The notes: a model not told the origin generated them from the sequence alone. DNA of 10,032 nt from DATFPQ01 sp035264765 (GCA_035264765.1 DATFPQ010000219.1:1-10032); one strand, 5' to 3'. Shown: positions 1 through 6,533, numbered from the stretch's first letter. Program-made: numbers and translations.

Positions 1-343
1 TGTGGGTGAGCACCACGTGGCGGACGCCCTCCCACCCGGGCCCCGCCTTGTCCAGCACGGCACCGATCTCGTCCGCGCTCCCCCCAACGCCTGTGTCGAC
101 GATCGCCGCCTCACGGCCACGAACCAGGACATAGGCCGCCACGAAACCGAGGTTCACTCGCGACCAGGCCAGCTTCTCCGTCGCCGGTGCGGACCCCGAA
201 CTCGCAGGAACGCTGACTTCATCTACGGAAGAGCCAGAGCCGGTACAGGCGGAGGAGCCCAGCACGGCAATGCCCAGAGCGCCCCGGCCGGTCTGCGTCA
301 GGAACCACCGACGTCCCACCCGACGTGCTGAGTGTGTACTCAT
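1..343 (-). CDS. Exported MBL-fold metallohydrolase, N-terminal part (cut by window edge)
   Basis: The frame runs from ATG at 343 to the left edge without a stop, giving 114 residues of a longer protein. The N-terminus looks like a Tat signal: twin arginines in GRRWFLT (residues 10-16), then a short hydrophobic stretch ending at Cys33 (GSSAC), a weak lipobox, so it may be a Tat-exported lipoprotein. A Ser/Gly/Pro-rich linker follows. Residues 63-114 match the start of a metallo-beta-lactamase fold: a strand pair leading to AAIVDTG (79-85), then a helix, then RHVVLTH (108-114). That last His would be the first ligand of the HxHxDH zinc motif, whose remainder lies outside the window. The family includes glyoxalase-II-like, lactonase-like and beta-lactamase-like hydrolases, and the substrate cannot be told from this part. 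A possible ribosome site AGGG lies 8 nt before the ATG. It is divergent from the phosphatase gene. Fold call is good; function is open. Confidence 0.8.
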   Translation of the reverse strand, partial: MSTHSARRVGRRWFLTQTGRGALGIAVLGSSACTGSGSSVDEVSVPASSGSAPATEKLAWSRVNLGFVAAYVLVRGREAAIVDTGVGGSADEIGAVLDKAGPGWEGVRHVVLTH

Positions 344-578
344 GCACCGACCCTAGGAGCCAGCAGCAGGTAGCACCACGCCCAGGTCCGACTGTTCCGT
401 CCTCGGCGACAGACAGTTGTACGGGCACAGGGCCTTCGACGCAGACGTCACGTTCACCCGCTTTGTCCCGGGCCGGCTGTCGACGATGAGCGAATCCTGG
501 AGACTCTCTCGCCCACGGGGTTTAGGCTGGCGGTCTAGCCCTGGCGTGGGTGCCCGTGGCCCCTACCTGAAGGCAACG
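344..578. promoter_or_regulatory. Divergent intergenic region between the MBL and phosphatase genes
   Basis: This stretch of about 235 nt separates two divergent genes and must hold promoters for both. I find no convincing -35/-10 pair, inverted repeat or RNA gene in it. Part of it (417-578) is an open extension of the phosphatase frame, so the true untranslated region may be shorter if translation starts at TTG 417 or ATG 486. The residues that extension would add are Arg/Gly/Ser/Pro-rich and look like non-coding translation. Confidence 0.4.
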
Positions 579-1985
579 GTGATAGAACCGCGGGGGGAAC
601 GCTTGTTCACCAGCCAGCGTCAGTGGCCCCGTCAGCTTTTGATACTCGGTGCCCTCAGCGCGTTGTTGACCCTGAGCGCCACCGGGTCCGCAGTGTTCGC
701 GGTGACGCACACGGTTCGAACCGGGCACGAGCTCGGGCAGCTCAGTCGCGCTCAGCGCCTCCACCAGGACGCCGACATGATGCATGACGCGTTGCTGGCC
801 AACTTCGCCGACGCCCGGCAGGCAGGCGGCGGCGCCTCACCTGAGACCAAGGCGCGGGTCCTTGCGCTCACTGAAAGGAACGCCGCGACGTTCCGCCGCG
901 ACCTCGAGTCGTTGCGCACCATGGCGCTTCCAGCGGGCGTGCGGCCTTCGGTGGAGGCGTTGCGCCTGCCTCGCCTGAGGTATGTGGCGATGGCGGAGCA
1001 GCGTGTTCGCTCGGAGCTGCAGGGTCAGCACGATGCCGCGGCGGAGGCCGAGTTTCGAAGGGAATTCCAAAGCCTCCTGACCCGCCAAGACCAGTTGACC
1101 AAGTTCCTGGCCGGCAGGGCGGCCGCCGTCGAGAAGACCCAGGCCAAGCAGGAACGCACCATCGTCGCCGTCCTGGTGCTGGCGTCGGTGGTGCTCCTGG
1201 CCGGGTGGGCGTCCCTGGTCGCGATGCTGCGGCGGCTCGCCAGGAGCTTGTTCCAGGCACTAGGTCGTGAGGCGGAGCAACGAGCCGTGGCGGAGCAGCT
1301 GCGGCGGACGCTGGTTCCCGATCGGCTACCGGACGTCCCGGGGTTCCGGCTGGCGGCGCGTTCCAGGCCGGTGAACTCGGCGATCCGGGTCGGGGGCGAC
1401 TGGTACGACGTCATCCCGCTTCCGTCCGGCGACGTCGGGCTCGTCGTCGGTGATGTCGTGGGTCACGACCTCGAGGCTGCGACGGCGATGGGGCAGCTGC
1501 GTGCGGCGTTACGCGCCTGTGCCGTGGACGAGCCGTCACCCGGCGCCGTCCTCACTCGGGTCAACAGGGTCGCCGACCTGCTGCAGGTCACCGAGCTGAC
1601 GACGTGCCTGTACGCGGTGGTCAACCCGTCGACCCACACCGTCCGGTGGTCCAGTGCCGGCCACCTGAACCCGCTCGCCGTGCAGGCCATCGGATCGGCC
1701 CATCTCCTGGACGGCGATCCCGGCCCGCCCATCGGCGTGGCCGACGACGCAGTTTACGTCGACCGGACCTGCCGGCTGGAGCGACTCGGCTCGTTGATGC
1801 TGTACACCGACGGCCTCGTCGAACGCCGGTCTGCGTCCATCAGCGACAACCTCACCCGCCTGGAAGACATCCGTGGCGCGCCCTCCGACCCCGAGGGCCT
1901 GTGTGACTACGTCCTAGAGCTGATGCTCGCCGACGACTCGGATGTCATGGACGACGTCACGGTGCTGGTCCTCCAGGCGGCCTGA
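579..1985 (+). CDS. Membrane-anchored PP2C/SpoIIE-family serine phosphatase
   Basis: A 468-aa protein if GTG 579 is used. I chose that start because GAAGG sits 5 nt upstream and it places TM1 near the N-terminus; TTG 603 with GGGGGGA upstream, ATG 486 and TTG 417 are alternatives. TM1 spans about residues 19-42, an Ala/Gln/Arg-rich, probably helical extracytoplasmic region about 43-193, and TM2 about 194-216. A short linker leads to the phosphatase domain. Metal-binding and catalytic motifs are intact: GGDWYD (272-277), VGDVVGHD (290-297), SAGHLNP, YTDG (409-412) and DDVT (458-461), which is typical of PF07228. Such enzymes dephosphorylate anti-anti-sigma (STAS) proteins in partner-switching pathways, often in stress or development. 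No STAS or anti-sigma kinase gene is adjacent, so the partner is unknown. I see no HAMP or PAS domain. The outer region presumably senses the signal (inference). Confidence 0.92.
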   Translation: MIEPRGERLFTSQRQWPRQLLILGALSALLTLSATGSAVFAVTHTVRTGHELGQLSRAQRLHQDADMMHDALLANFADARQAGGGASPETKARVLALTERNAATFRRDLESLRTMALPAGVRPSVEALRLPRLRYVAMAEQRVRSELQGQHDAAAEAEFRREFQSLLTRQDQLTKFLAGRAAAVEKTQAKQERTIVAVLVLASVVLLAGWASLVAMLRRLARSLFQALGREAEQRAVAEQLRRTLVPDRLPDVPGFRLAARSRPVNSAIRVGGDWYDVIPLPSGDVGLVVGDVVGHDLEAATAMGQLRAALRACAVDEPSPGAVLTRVNRVADLLQVTELTTCLYAVVNPSTHTVRWSSAGHLNPLAVQAIGSAHLLDGDPGPPIGVADDAVYVDRTCRLERLGSLMLYTDGLVERRSASISDNLTRLEDIRGAPSDPEGLCDYVLELMLADDSDVMDDVTVLVLQAA

Positions 1986-1992
1986 CAGCTCC

Positions 1993-2011
1993 CCGGCTGG
2001 ACGCATGCCGG
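1993..2011. terminator. Weak hairpin between convergent genes
   Basis: CCGGC (1993-1997) and GCCGG (2007-2011) form a 5-bp perfect stem with a 9-nt loop, inside the 29-nt gap between the convergent phosphatase and metallophosphoesterase stops. There is no T-tract. It is short for a terminator and could be chance in this GC-rich DNA, but nothing else in the gap would separate the two transcripts. Confidence 0.25.
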
Positions 2012-2014
2012 TGC

Positions 2015-3076
2015 CTACGCCCGGTTGGTGCGGCGTGCGCCCGAGTCGAGGACCTTCCCCGTGCGTGAGGTGCACGCGGTTCGCTTGTCGTGGCGCCAGC
2101 AGTACCCGCTGGCGACGAACTGCCAGGAGTAGGCGCTGGCGCTCAGGCTGAGCTTCAGGACACCGAAGTCGGTGTTCAGCCGCTTGAGGCTGTTCCGCCG
2201 CGGCGAACCGAACGGATACATCTCAGCGCCGCCCGTGCCGTTGACGAACTCCTTGATGCCGTCGTACGGCCGGGCCCGCCCGTGCGCGTCTTGCTTGGCG
2301 AACACCTCGTAGCCATGGTCGTGGCCGGACAGCACCACGTCCGCCTTCGAGGCCACCAGCGCATTCCACAGCGCCGTCACGCGCGTGTCGCTGCCATGCA
2401 GGCCCGAGGAGTACCGCGGCCGGTGCAGCACCGCGAGAACGTGTGCGGTTCTGTTGGCCGCGAGGTCCTTGCGCAGCCAGCGCTCCTGCGCGCTCCCCGC
2501 GCGGCAGGCGATCTCGCAGTTCAGCATGTACACGCGCCACCGGTTGCCGGCCGAGAAGACGTAGTACGGCCGCGACGCTCCAGCGAAGAAGTACTGGCGG
2601 TACCCCGCTGCGCCGGCCGTCCGGTACTCGTGGTTGCCGGGCACCGGCTTGCTGATCGCCTTGAACGACCCCCATGTCGGGTGGTACTTCGTCCGGTAAT
2701 CCGCCGGGGACCCCGAGGGGTAGGCGTTGTCCCCGCCGACCAAGGCCCAGCGCGGCGCGATCCGGCGGACCACGTCCCCGGTCGCGCGAGCAGTCGCGTA
2801 CTCCTTCGTGCCCTTGGTGCCTGCGGCGATGTCGCCGGCGAAGGTGACGACGACGGGCCTGACCGTAGGGGCCGCGCGAGACGAGCCCGCTTTCACCGCG
2901 ACAGCACCGCCGGAGCCGGCTGCGGTGGGAGAGCTTGCCCCAGCCGTGGTTACCGCGCTGTCCGAGGCAGTGGAGCTGCAGCTGGAGATGGCGAGCAGCA
3001 GCCCGAGGCTGACGGAGACCGTGCGGAGCGGAGCGGTCACGGTCAGGGACGCTGTGCTTTCGCGGGGGTTTGTCAT
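2015..3076 (-). CDS. Secreted lipoprotein metallophosphoesterase
   Basis: A 353-aa protein starting at ATG 3076, chosen because GGAG lies 8 nt upstream; an in-frame ATG at 3082 has only 2 nt of spacing. A lipoprotein signal peptide is visible: a hydrophobic core (VSVSLGLLLAISSC) with lipobox Cys33, then a Ser/Ala/Gly/Thr-rich linker to about residue 70. The rest is a calcineurin-like phosphoesterase with dinuclear-metal motifs in order: GDIA (D82), GGDN (D116, N117), GNHE (147-150), the HRPRYS segment (H218) and GHDH (251-254). The order and spacing resemble purple-acid-phosphatase-like secreted phosphatases. It should act outside the membrane on phosphomonoesters or diesters, but the substrate is not shown by the sequence. 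It follows the XRE-cupin gene in the same direction after 90 nt, a gap large enough for its own promoter. It is convergent with the PP2C phosphatase gene. Confidence 0.9.
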   Translation of the reverse strand: MTNPRESTASLTVTAPLRTVSVSLGLLLAISSCSSTASDSAVTTAGASSPTAAGSGGAVAVKAGSSRAAPTVRPVVVTFAGDIAAGTKGTKEYATARATGDVVRRIAPRWALVGGDNAYPSGSPADYRTKYHPTWGSFKAISKPVPGNHEYRTAGAAGYRQYFFAGASRPYYVFSAGNRWRVYMLNCEIACRAGSAQERWLRKDLAANRTAHVLAVLHRPRYSSGLHGSDTRVTALWNALVASKADVVLSGHDHGYEVFAKQDAHGRARPYDGIKEFVNGTGGAEMYPFGSPRRNSLKRLNTDFGVLKLSLSASAYSWQFVASGYCWRHDKRTACTSRTGKVLDSGARRTNRA

Positions 3077-3133
3077 GCGCATGACTCCACTGTGGCGGCT
3101 GGGCGCAAGGTGGCGCTCGGTGGGCGTGTGCTC

Positions 3134-3168
3134 GACGCTTATCTGACGGGGATCTGGACTGACGCTTT
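3134..3168. repeat. Interleaved direct repeats upstream of the metallophosphoesterase
   Basis: GACGCTT occurs at 3134-3140 and 3161-3167, 27 bp apart. CTGACG occurs at 3143-3148 and 3159-3164, 16 bp apart. The block lies 60-90 nt before the metallophosphoesterase ATG and runs just into the end of the XRE-cupin gene. It could be an activator or repressor site for the phosphoesterase. The role is inferred from position only. Confidence 0.3.
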
Positions 3169-3754
3169 ACCGGCTCTTGGGGCGCGCCCGCAGGTGGGCC
3201 CTTTCCCCCTGTCTGCCGAAGAGGCTGAGGAACTCGACCGGGTCGTGGTCTGCGGCTCCGAACCAGTGCGGCGTCCGCGTGTCGAACTCCGCCGCCTCAG
3301 CGGGCGGCAGCACGAGATCGTGCTGGCCGAGGACCAGCCGCAGCCGCCCATTGAGGACGTAGACCCACTCGTAGCCCTCATGAGCCTGCAGTTGGGGCTC
3401 CTGCTGCCGCTGTAGGCCCGGGAGCACCAGCTTGTAGGCCTGGATGCCACCTGGTCGGCGGGTCAGGGGCAGCATCGTCATTCCGCGCGCCTTGACGGGC
3501 CGCAGATGGATGCGCGGGTCACCGGTCGGCGGTGCGTCGACCAGCTCGTCCAGGGGAACGCCGTACACCCGCGCAAGTGGCAGCAGCAGGTCCAGCGTCG
3601 GGCGGCGCTCCCCGGACTCGAGCCGGGAGAGGGTGCTCACCGAGATGCCGGTCTCATCAGCGACCTCGGTCAGGGTGGCATCGCGCTCCTTCCGTAGCGT
3701 GCGCAGCCGTGGTCCGAGCGTCGACAAGGCCCGTTCGAGGTCGTCGGCCTTCAT
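3167..3754 (-). CDS. XRE-family regulator with C-terminal cupin domain
   Basis: A 195-aa protein from ATG 3754. The frame stays open upstream, but residues before this Met are low-complexity and lie over the divergent flavoprotein gene. Residues about 13-72 form an HTH_XRE domain: LRTLRKERDATLTEVADETG, then the recognition-helix segment ISVSTLSRLESGERRP, a textbook sequence for this fold. Residues about 90-195 form a cupin: H125 and E129 in the first motif (HEGYEWVYVLNG), H163 in the second (TPHWFGA). The second His of the usual HxH is Gly127, so metal binding is uncertain. This architecture is typical of small-molecule-responsive bacterial repressors whose cupin binds the effector. The gene is divergent from the CPYC flavoprotein, and such regulators often control the adjacent divergent gene. 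No strong Shine-Dalgarno precedes the ATG, so the transcript may be nearly leaderless. The family call is firm; target and ligand are inferred. Confidence 0.93.
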   Translation of the reverse strand: MKADDLERALSTLGPRLRTLRKERDATLTEVADETGISVSTLSRLESGERRPTLDLLLPLARVYGVPLDELVDAPPTGDPRIHLRPVKARGMTMLPLTRRPGGIQAYKLVLPGLQRQQEPQLQAHEGYEWVYVLNGRLRLVLGQHDLVLPPAEAAEFDTRTPHWFGAADHDPVEFLSLFGRQGERAHLRARPKSR

Positions 3755-3761
3755 GATGCTC

Positions 3762-3790
3762 AGTTTGCCATAACAGCAAGGAAGTTTGCC
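3762..3790. promoter_or_regulatory. Candidate operator: direct repeat AGTTTGCC x2
   Basis: AGTTTGCC occurs at 3762-3769 and again at 3783-3790, 21 bp apart, which places both copies on the same face of the helix. Between them GCAA (3776-3779) forms short inverted repeats with the TTGC in each copy. The first copy lies 8 bp upstream of the XRE-cupin start; the second is about 44 bp upstream of the flavoprotein start, where a -35 element could be. This stretch is also more AT-rich than its surroundings. An XRE dimer or pair of dimers here could repress both genes. Repeat identity and spacing are seen directly; binding is inferred. Confidence 0.5.
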
Positions 3791-3833
3791 GCAGTCGGAC
3801 CTGCGCACCATCCTCGGTCTTGGAGGTGGTCGC

Positions 3834-4784
3834 ATGAGCGACGAGCTGATCGATGTGGTGGTCGTCGGCGGTGGCGCAGCGGGGCTGAGCGCGGGCCTGA
3901 TGCTGGCAAGGGCGCGGCGGTCGGTCGTGGTCGTCGACGCCGGCGAGCCGCGCAACGCTCCGGCCGACGGCGTGCACGGCCTGCTCGGCCACGACGGCGT
4001 GCCGCCCGCGGAGCTGCTGTCACGTGGTCGTGAAGAGGTACGCCGCTACGGCGGCCAGGTCCACAAGAGCGAGGTGGCCACCGTGTCGAGGCGGCGCGAC
4101 GCGTTCCTGGTGGAGCTGGTCGACGGCAGGTCCCTGCGAGCTCGGCGGCTGCTGGTGACCACCGGCCTGGTCGACGAGCTCCCGGATGTGCCGGGCCTGC
4201 GCGAGCGCTGGGGACACGACGTCCTGCACTGTCCCTACTGCCACGGCTGGGAGGTCGCCGGCCGGGCCATCGGGGTGCTCGCGAGCGGCCCGATGTCGGT
4301 CCACCAGGCGCTGCTGTTCCGGCAGTGGAGCGAGGACGTCACCTTCTTCAGCGACACGCTGCTGCCGACCGACGAGCAGGCCGAACAGCTGTCCGCCCGC
4401 GGGATCCGCGTCGTCCATGGGGAGGTGGCGTCCCTGGAGCTAGCACAGGATCGGATCGCCGGCCTGCGCCTGAAGGACGGCACGCTCGTTCAGCGCGAGG
4501 CGGTGACGGTCTCGCCCAGGATGATGGCGAGGGCGGGCTTCCTGGCCGACCTGGGGCTGAAACCCGTGGAGCATCCCTCGGGGATGGGGGAGCACATCCC
4601 GGCTGACGTCACCGGCCGCACCGAGGTGCCCGGCGTGTGGGCCGCGGGGAACGTCACCGAGCTCGCCGCACAGGTCGGCGCCGCCGCAGCGGCTGCGGCG
4701 ACCGCGGCGGCTCACATCAACGCCGACCTCGTCGCCGAGGAGACCAGTCAGGCGGTCGCTTCTCTTCGCCGTCGTAAGGGTTAG
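3834..4784 (+). CDS. Thioredoxin-reductase-like FAD-dependent oxidoreductase with CPYC motif
   Basis: A 316-aa protein with a clear start: GGAGGT at 3822-3827 lies 6 nt before ATG 3834. The layout follows low-molecular-weight thioredoxin reductase. An FAD-binding Rossmann motif GGGAAG (12-17) is followed by the acidic end of strand 2 (VVVVDAGEPRN). A redox CxxC, C133-P-Y-C136 in HCPYCHGWE, sits where TrxR has its active-site disulfide. The second nucleotide-binding segment is near 145-158, and the C-terminal FAD motif VWAAGNV (269-274) has Asn where TrxR usually has Asp. The second Rossmann motif reads VLASGPMS rather than GxGxxA, and I see no HRRxxxRA-like basic cluster for the NADPH 2'-phosphate. 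It may therefore use another electron donor, or act as a dithiol oxidase like the related HlmI/GliT proteins. No thioredoxin or thiol-pathway gene is adjacent. It is probably controlled by the divergent XRE-cupin regulator. Superfamily is certain; reaction is open. Confidence 0.9.
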   Translation: MSDELIDVVVVGGGAAGLSAGLMLARARRSVVVVDAGEPRNAPADGVHGLLGHDGVPPAELLSRGREEVRRYGGQVHKSEVATVSRRRDAFLVELVDGRSLRARRLLVTTGLVDELPDVPGLRERWGHDVLHCPYCHGWEVAGRAIGVLASGPMSVHQALLFRQWSEDVTFFSDTLLPTDEQAEQLSARGIRVVHGEVASLELAQDRIAGLRLKDGTLVQREAVTVSPRMMARAGFLADLGLKPVEHPSGMGEHIPADVTGRTEVPGVWAAGNVTELAAQVGAAAAAAATAAAHINADLVAEETSQAVASLRRRKG

Positions 4785-5620
4785 GGCAGGATGTCGGGAA
4801 CGAGGTGCTGGGTATTCCTCGGTGGTCGGATGTACCCGTCGGTGATGGGTGGCCGTGGTGGGAGGGTCGGCGCAACAGGGGTCAGGTCCTCGTAGGGCAC
4901 CTGGCTCAGCAGGTGCGAGATGACGTTCAGGCGCGCTCGCCTCTTCACCTCGGCTTCGACCACCCACCACGGCGCTTCGGGTAAGTCGGTCGCGGCGAAC
5001 ATCGCGTCCTTGGCCCGGGAGAAGTCGACCCAACGGTTGCGTGCCTCGAGATCCATGGGGCTGAGCTTCCAACGTCTGGTCGGATCGGCCAGCCGAGCCT
5101 GGAAGCGCCGCTCCTGCTCGGCGTCGCTGACCGAGAACCAGTACTTGAGAACCCTGATGCCGCTGCGGACCAGCATTCGCTCGAACTCCGGGCACGAGCG
5201 AAGGAACTCGTGATACTCCGCGTCAGTGGTGAAGCCCATCACGCGCTCCACGCCGGCGCGGTTGTACCAGGAGCGGTCGAAGAGCACCATCTCGCCGGCA
5301 GTCGGCAGGTGGTTGACGTATCGCTGAAAGTACCACTGATGCCTTTCCCGCTCGGTCGGTGCGGACAGGGCCACCACGCGAGCGGCTCGGGGGTTGAGGC
5401 TCTCGGTGATGCGCTTGATCGCTCCACCCTTGCCGGCGGCGTCTCGGCCCTCGAAGAGAACGACGACCTTGAGGCCCTTTGCGCGGATGTACTCCTGCTG
5501 CTTGGTCAGCTCGACCTGCAGCTTCTGGAGCCTCCTCTCGTAGGTCTTCCGGTCAACCTTGGCGGTCGCTTGGGGTGCCTCCTCGACCGGCGGCTTCGTT
5601 CCTGGCGGCGTCGACGTCAT
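4781..5620 (-). CDS. ppk2: PPK2-family polyphosphate kinase
   Basis: A 279-aa protein from ATG 5620, with GAGG 8 nt upstream. An in-frame ATG at 5707 would add 29 residues and overlap the divergent gene, so it is less likely. PPK2 enzymes transfer phosphate between polyphosphate and nucleotides, usually making nucleoside triphosphates or diphosphates from polyP in the cytosol. Motifs are clear: Walker A in FEGRDAAGKGG (56-66, with K64), the lid region PTERERHQWYFQRYVNHLP (88-106), and Walker B-like LFDRSWYNRAGVERVMGF (113-130, with D115 and R116). The single kinase domain of about 230 residues, a short Thr/Pro-rich N-tail and a Pro-rich C-tail fit a one-domain PPK2. The presence of Gly/Ala in the Walker A region resembles the ADP-phosphorylating class I, but class is a guess from memory of the motifs. 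It is convergent with the flavoprotein gene, with a 4-nt overlap. Confidence 0.95.
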   Translation of the reverse strand: MTSTPPGTKPPVEEAPQATAKVDRKTYERRLQKLQVELTKQQEYIRAKGLKVVVLFEGRDAAGKGGAIKRITESLNPRAARVVALSAPTERERHQWYFQRYVNHLPTAGEMVLFDRSWYNRAGVERVMGFTTDAEYHEFLRSCPEFERMLVRSGIRVLKYWFSVSDAEQERRFQARLADPTRRWKLSPMDLEARNRWVDFSRAKDAMFAATDLPEAPWWVVEAEVKRRARLNVISHLLSQVPYEDLTPVAPTLPPRPPITDGYIRPPRNTQHLVPDILP

Positions 5621-5695
5621 GGCGCGAGCCTCGTCCAGCAACCGCGAGGCAGCAACCCCCTTCAGTGCGCTGCCACACGAGACGAAGACGTAGGC
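5621..5695. promoter_or_regulatory. Divergent promoter region of ppk2 and the 238-aa gene
   Basis: This 75-nt gap must hold start signals for both divergent genes if the chosen starts are right. A ribosome site GAAG (5684-5687) serves the plus-strand gene and GAGG, read on the minus strand near 5629-5632, serves ppk2. I see no clear -35/-10 elements; the promoters may lie inside the opposing coding starts. Confidence 0.35.
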
Positions 5696-6412
5696 GTGTC
5701 TCGACATGAAAGCGCGTTTGAGCGGCCAGACGACGTGCCACCGCTTGACCCCAGTGAGCTCACCGGCGAGGAGCGCCTGCTGCACGGCCAAGGGCGCACG
5801 CTCGCCGACCTCGCCGTGCGGCGGCAGGCGGTGGCTCACACTCAGCGAGTCGCCGACCTGGTGGCGTGCGCGGTGGCCGGGATGCAGTCCGGACTGGACG
5901 TGCGGTCGGTCTGTGAGCGCCTCGCTCACGAGCCGGACCCGGTGCTCGGCGTATCGGTCGGGTGGGACGGGCTCCTGGACGTGTTGACGCCGTTGCTGGT
6001 GGGCGCATGGGGGAGGCGACGGCTGTCGCCGGATGAATTCGCCGACGCCGTGATCGCCGACGCGGCGACCGCCCGGCTCAGTTCGGGTACGGGCCCGCTC
6101 GCGGAGTCGGATGCGGCCACTATCCGTCGCGCGTCGGAGCTGGGGGCAGCCGTCGTGCGATACGCAGCCGTGTTGGCGGGCCGGGTCGGGTTCTCGCCCG
6201 CGGACGCGGCCGCGTTGGGCTGCACCGACGACGACCCGCGGTTGCTGGTGCTGGCCGACGAGCTCGCGACCCAGTGCGCGCCGACCGAAGCGGCGGACCA
6301 GATGGCCACGGCTGCGGTTCAGGCCTGGCCCGATGACGGCGAGGAGGACGTTGTGGACCTCGTGGTCGCCGGCGTGTTGCTCATCTGCTGGGCTCAATCC
6401 AACGCCGACTGA
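5696..6412 (+). CDS. Hypothetical protein, 238 aa, unrecognised family
   Basis: I do not recognise this protein. GTG 5696 is chosen because GAAG lies 8 nt upstream; the frame is open further 5', but there it lies opposite ppk2. The 238 residues are Ala/Leu/Asp/Arg-rich with strong actinobacterial third-position GC, and no competing frame is credible over 5700-6412, so it is very likely coding. It is predicted to be soluble and mostly helical, with no signal peptide or zinc motif. The N-terminal 20 residues are polar and Pro/Asp-rich. Helical segments follow, including a QAVAHTQRVADLVACAVAGM stretch (about 45-64). The acidic segment WPDDGEEDVVDLV precedes a hydrophobic C-terminal helix (LVVAGVLLICWAQ) that ends in SNAD. 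That helix could pack in a core or mediate dimerisation; it is short for a membrane anchor. It is divergent from ppk2 and upstream of marR by 121 nt on the same strand. Confidence 0.7.
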   Translation: MSRHESAFERPDDVPPLDPSELTGEERLLHGQGRTLADLAVRRQAVAHTQRVADLVACAVAGMQSGLDVRSVCERLAHEPDPVLGVSVGWDGLLDVLTPLLVGAWGRRRLSPDEFADAVIADAATARLSSGTGPLAESDAATIRRASELGAAVVRYAAVLAGRVGFSPADAAALGCTDDDPRLLVLADELATQCAPTEAADQMATAAVQAWPDDGEEDVVDLVVAGVLLICWAQSNAD

Positions 6413-6448
6413 ACCGTGGTCTCGCCGTCCTCGTTCGTTAGACGTAGA

Positions 6449-6489
6449 CCGGCACGATGCCGGGAGCAGCGGGGGGCCCCGTCTCGGGG
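6449..6489. terminator. Two adjacent hairpins between the 238-aa gene and marR
   Basis: CCGGCA (6449-6454), loop CGA, TGCCGG (6458-6463) is a perfect 6-bp stem. CCCCG (6477-6481), loop TCT, CGGGG (6485-6489) is a perfect 5-bp stem 13 nt further on. Neither has a T-tract. They may end the upstream transcript, or the first palindrome, 71 nt before the marR ATG, may be an operator for MarR itself, whose family binds short palindromes and often autoregulates. The sequence alone does not decide between the two. Confidence 0.4.
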
Positions 6490-6533
6490 GCATCATGGAG
6501 GGGACCTCGCCCCACCGGGAGGAAGGGGGGAGC

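Noticed and set aside
2..331. 109-aa plus-strand open frame opposite the MBL gene
   Set aside because: Arg/Pro/Gly-rich translation without motifs; the minus strand carries a recognisable Tat signal and MBL fold over the same bases.
452..473. PHO-box-like GTTCACC unit upstream of the phosphatase
   Set aside because: One unit fits but the adjacent 11-mer (TTGTCCC...) matches in only about three of seven positions; not enough for a PhoP site.
520..551. SigB-like promoter GTTTAG ... GGGT
   Set aside because: The two elements are 22 nt apart, longer than the 13-16 nt expected; likely chance.
2090..3415. 441-aa plus-strand open frame
   Set aside because: It is antisense to the metallophosphoesterase and regulator genes, both of which have clear family motifs. 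The long open frame is a GC-bias shadow.
3786..3833. Upstream TTG start for the flavoprotein (adds 16 residues)
   Set aside because: ATG 3834 has a near-perfect GGAGGT site 6 nt upstream and begins directly before the FAD motif; TTG 3786 overlaps the candidate operator.
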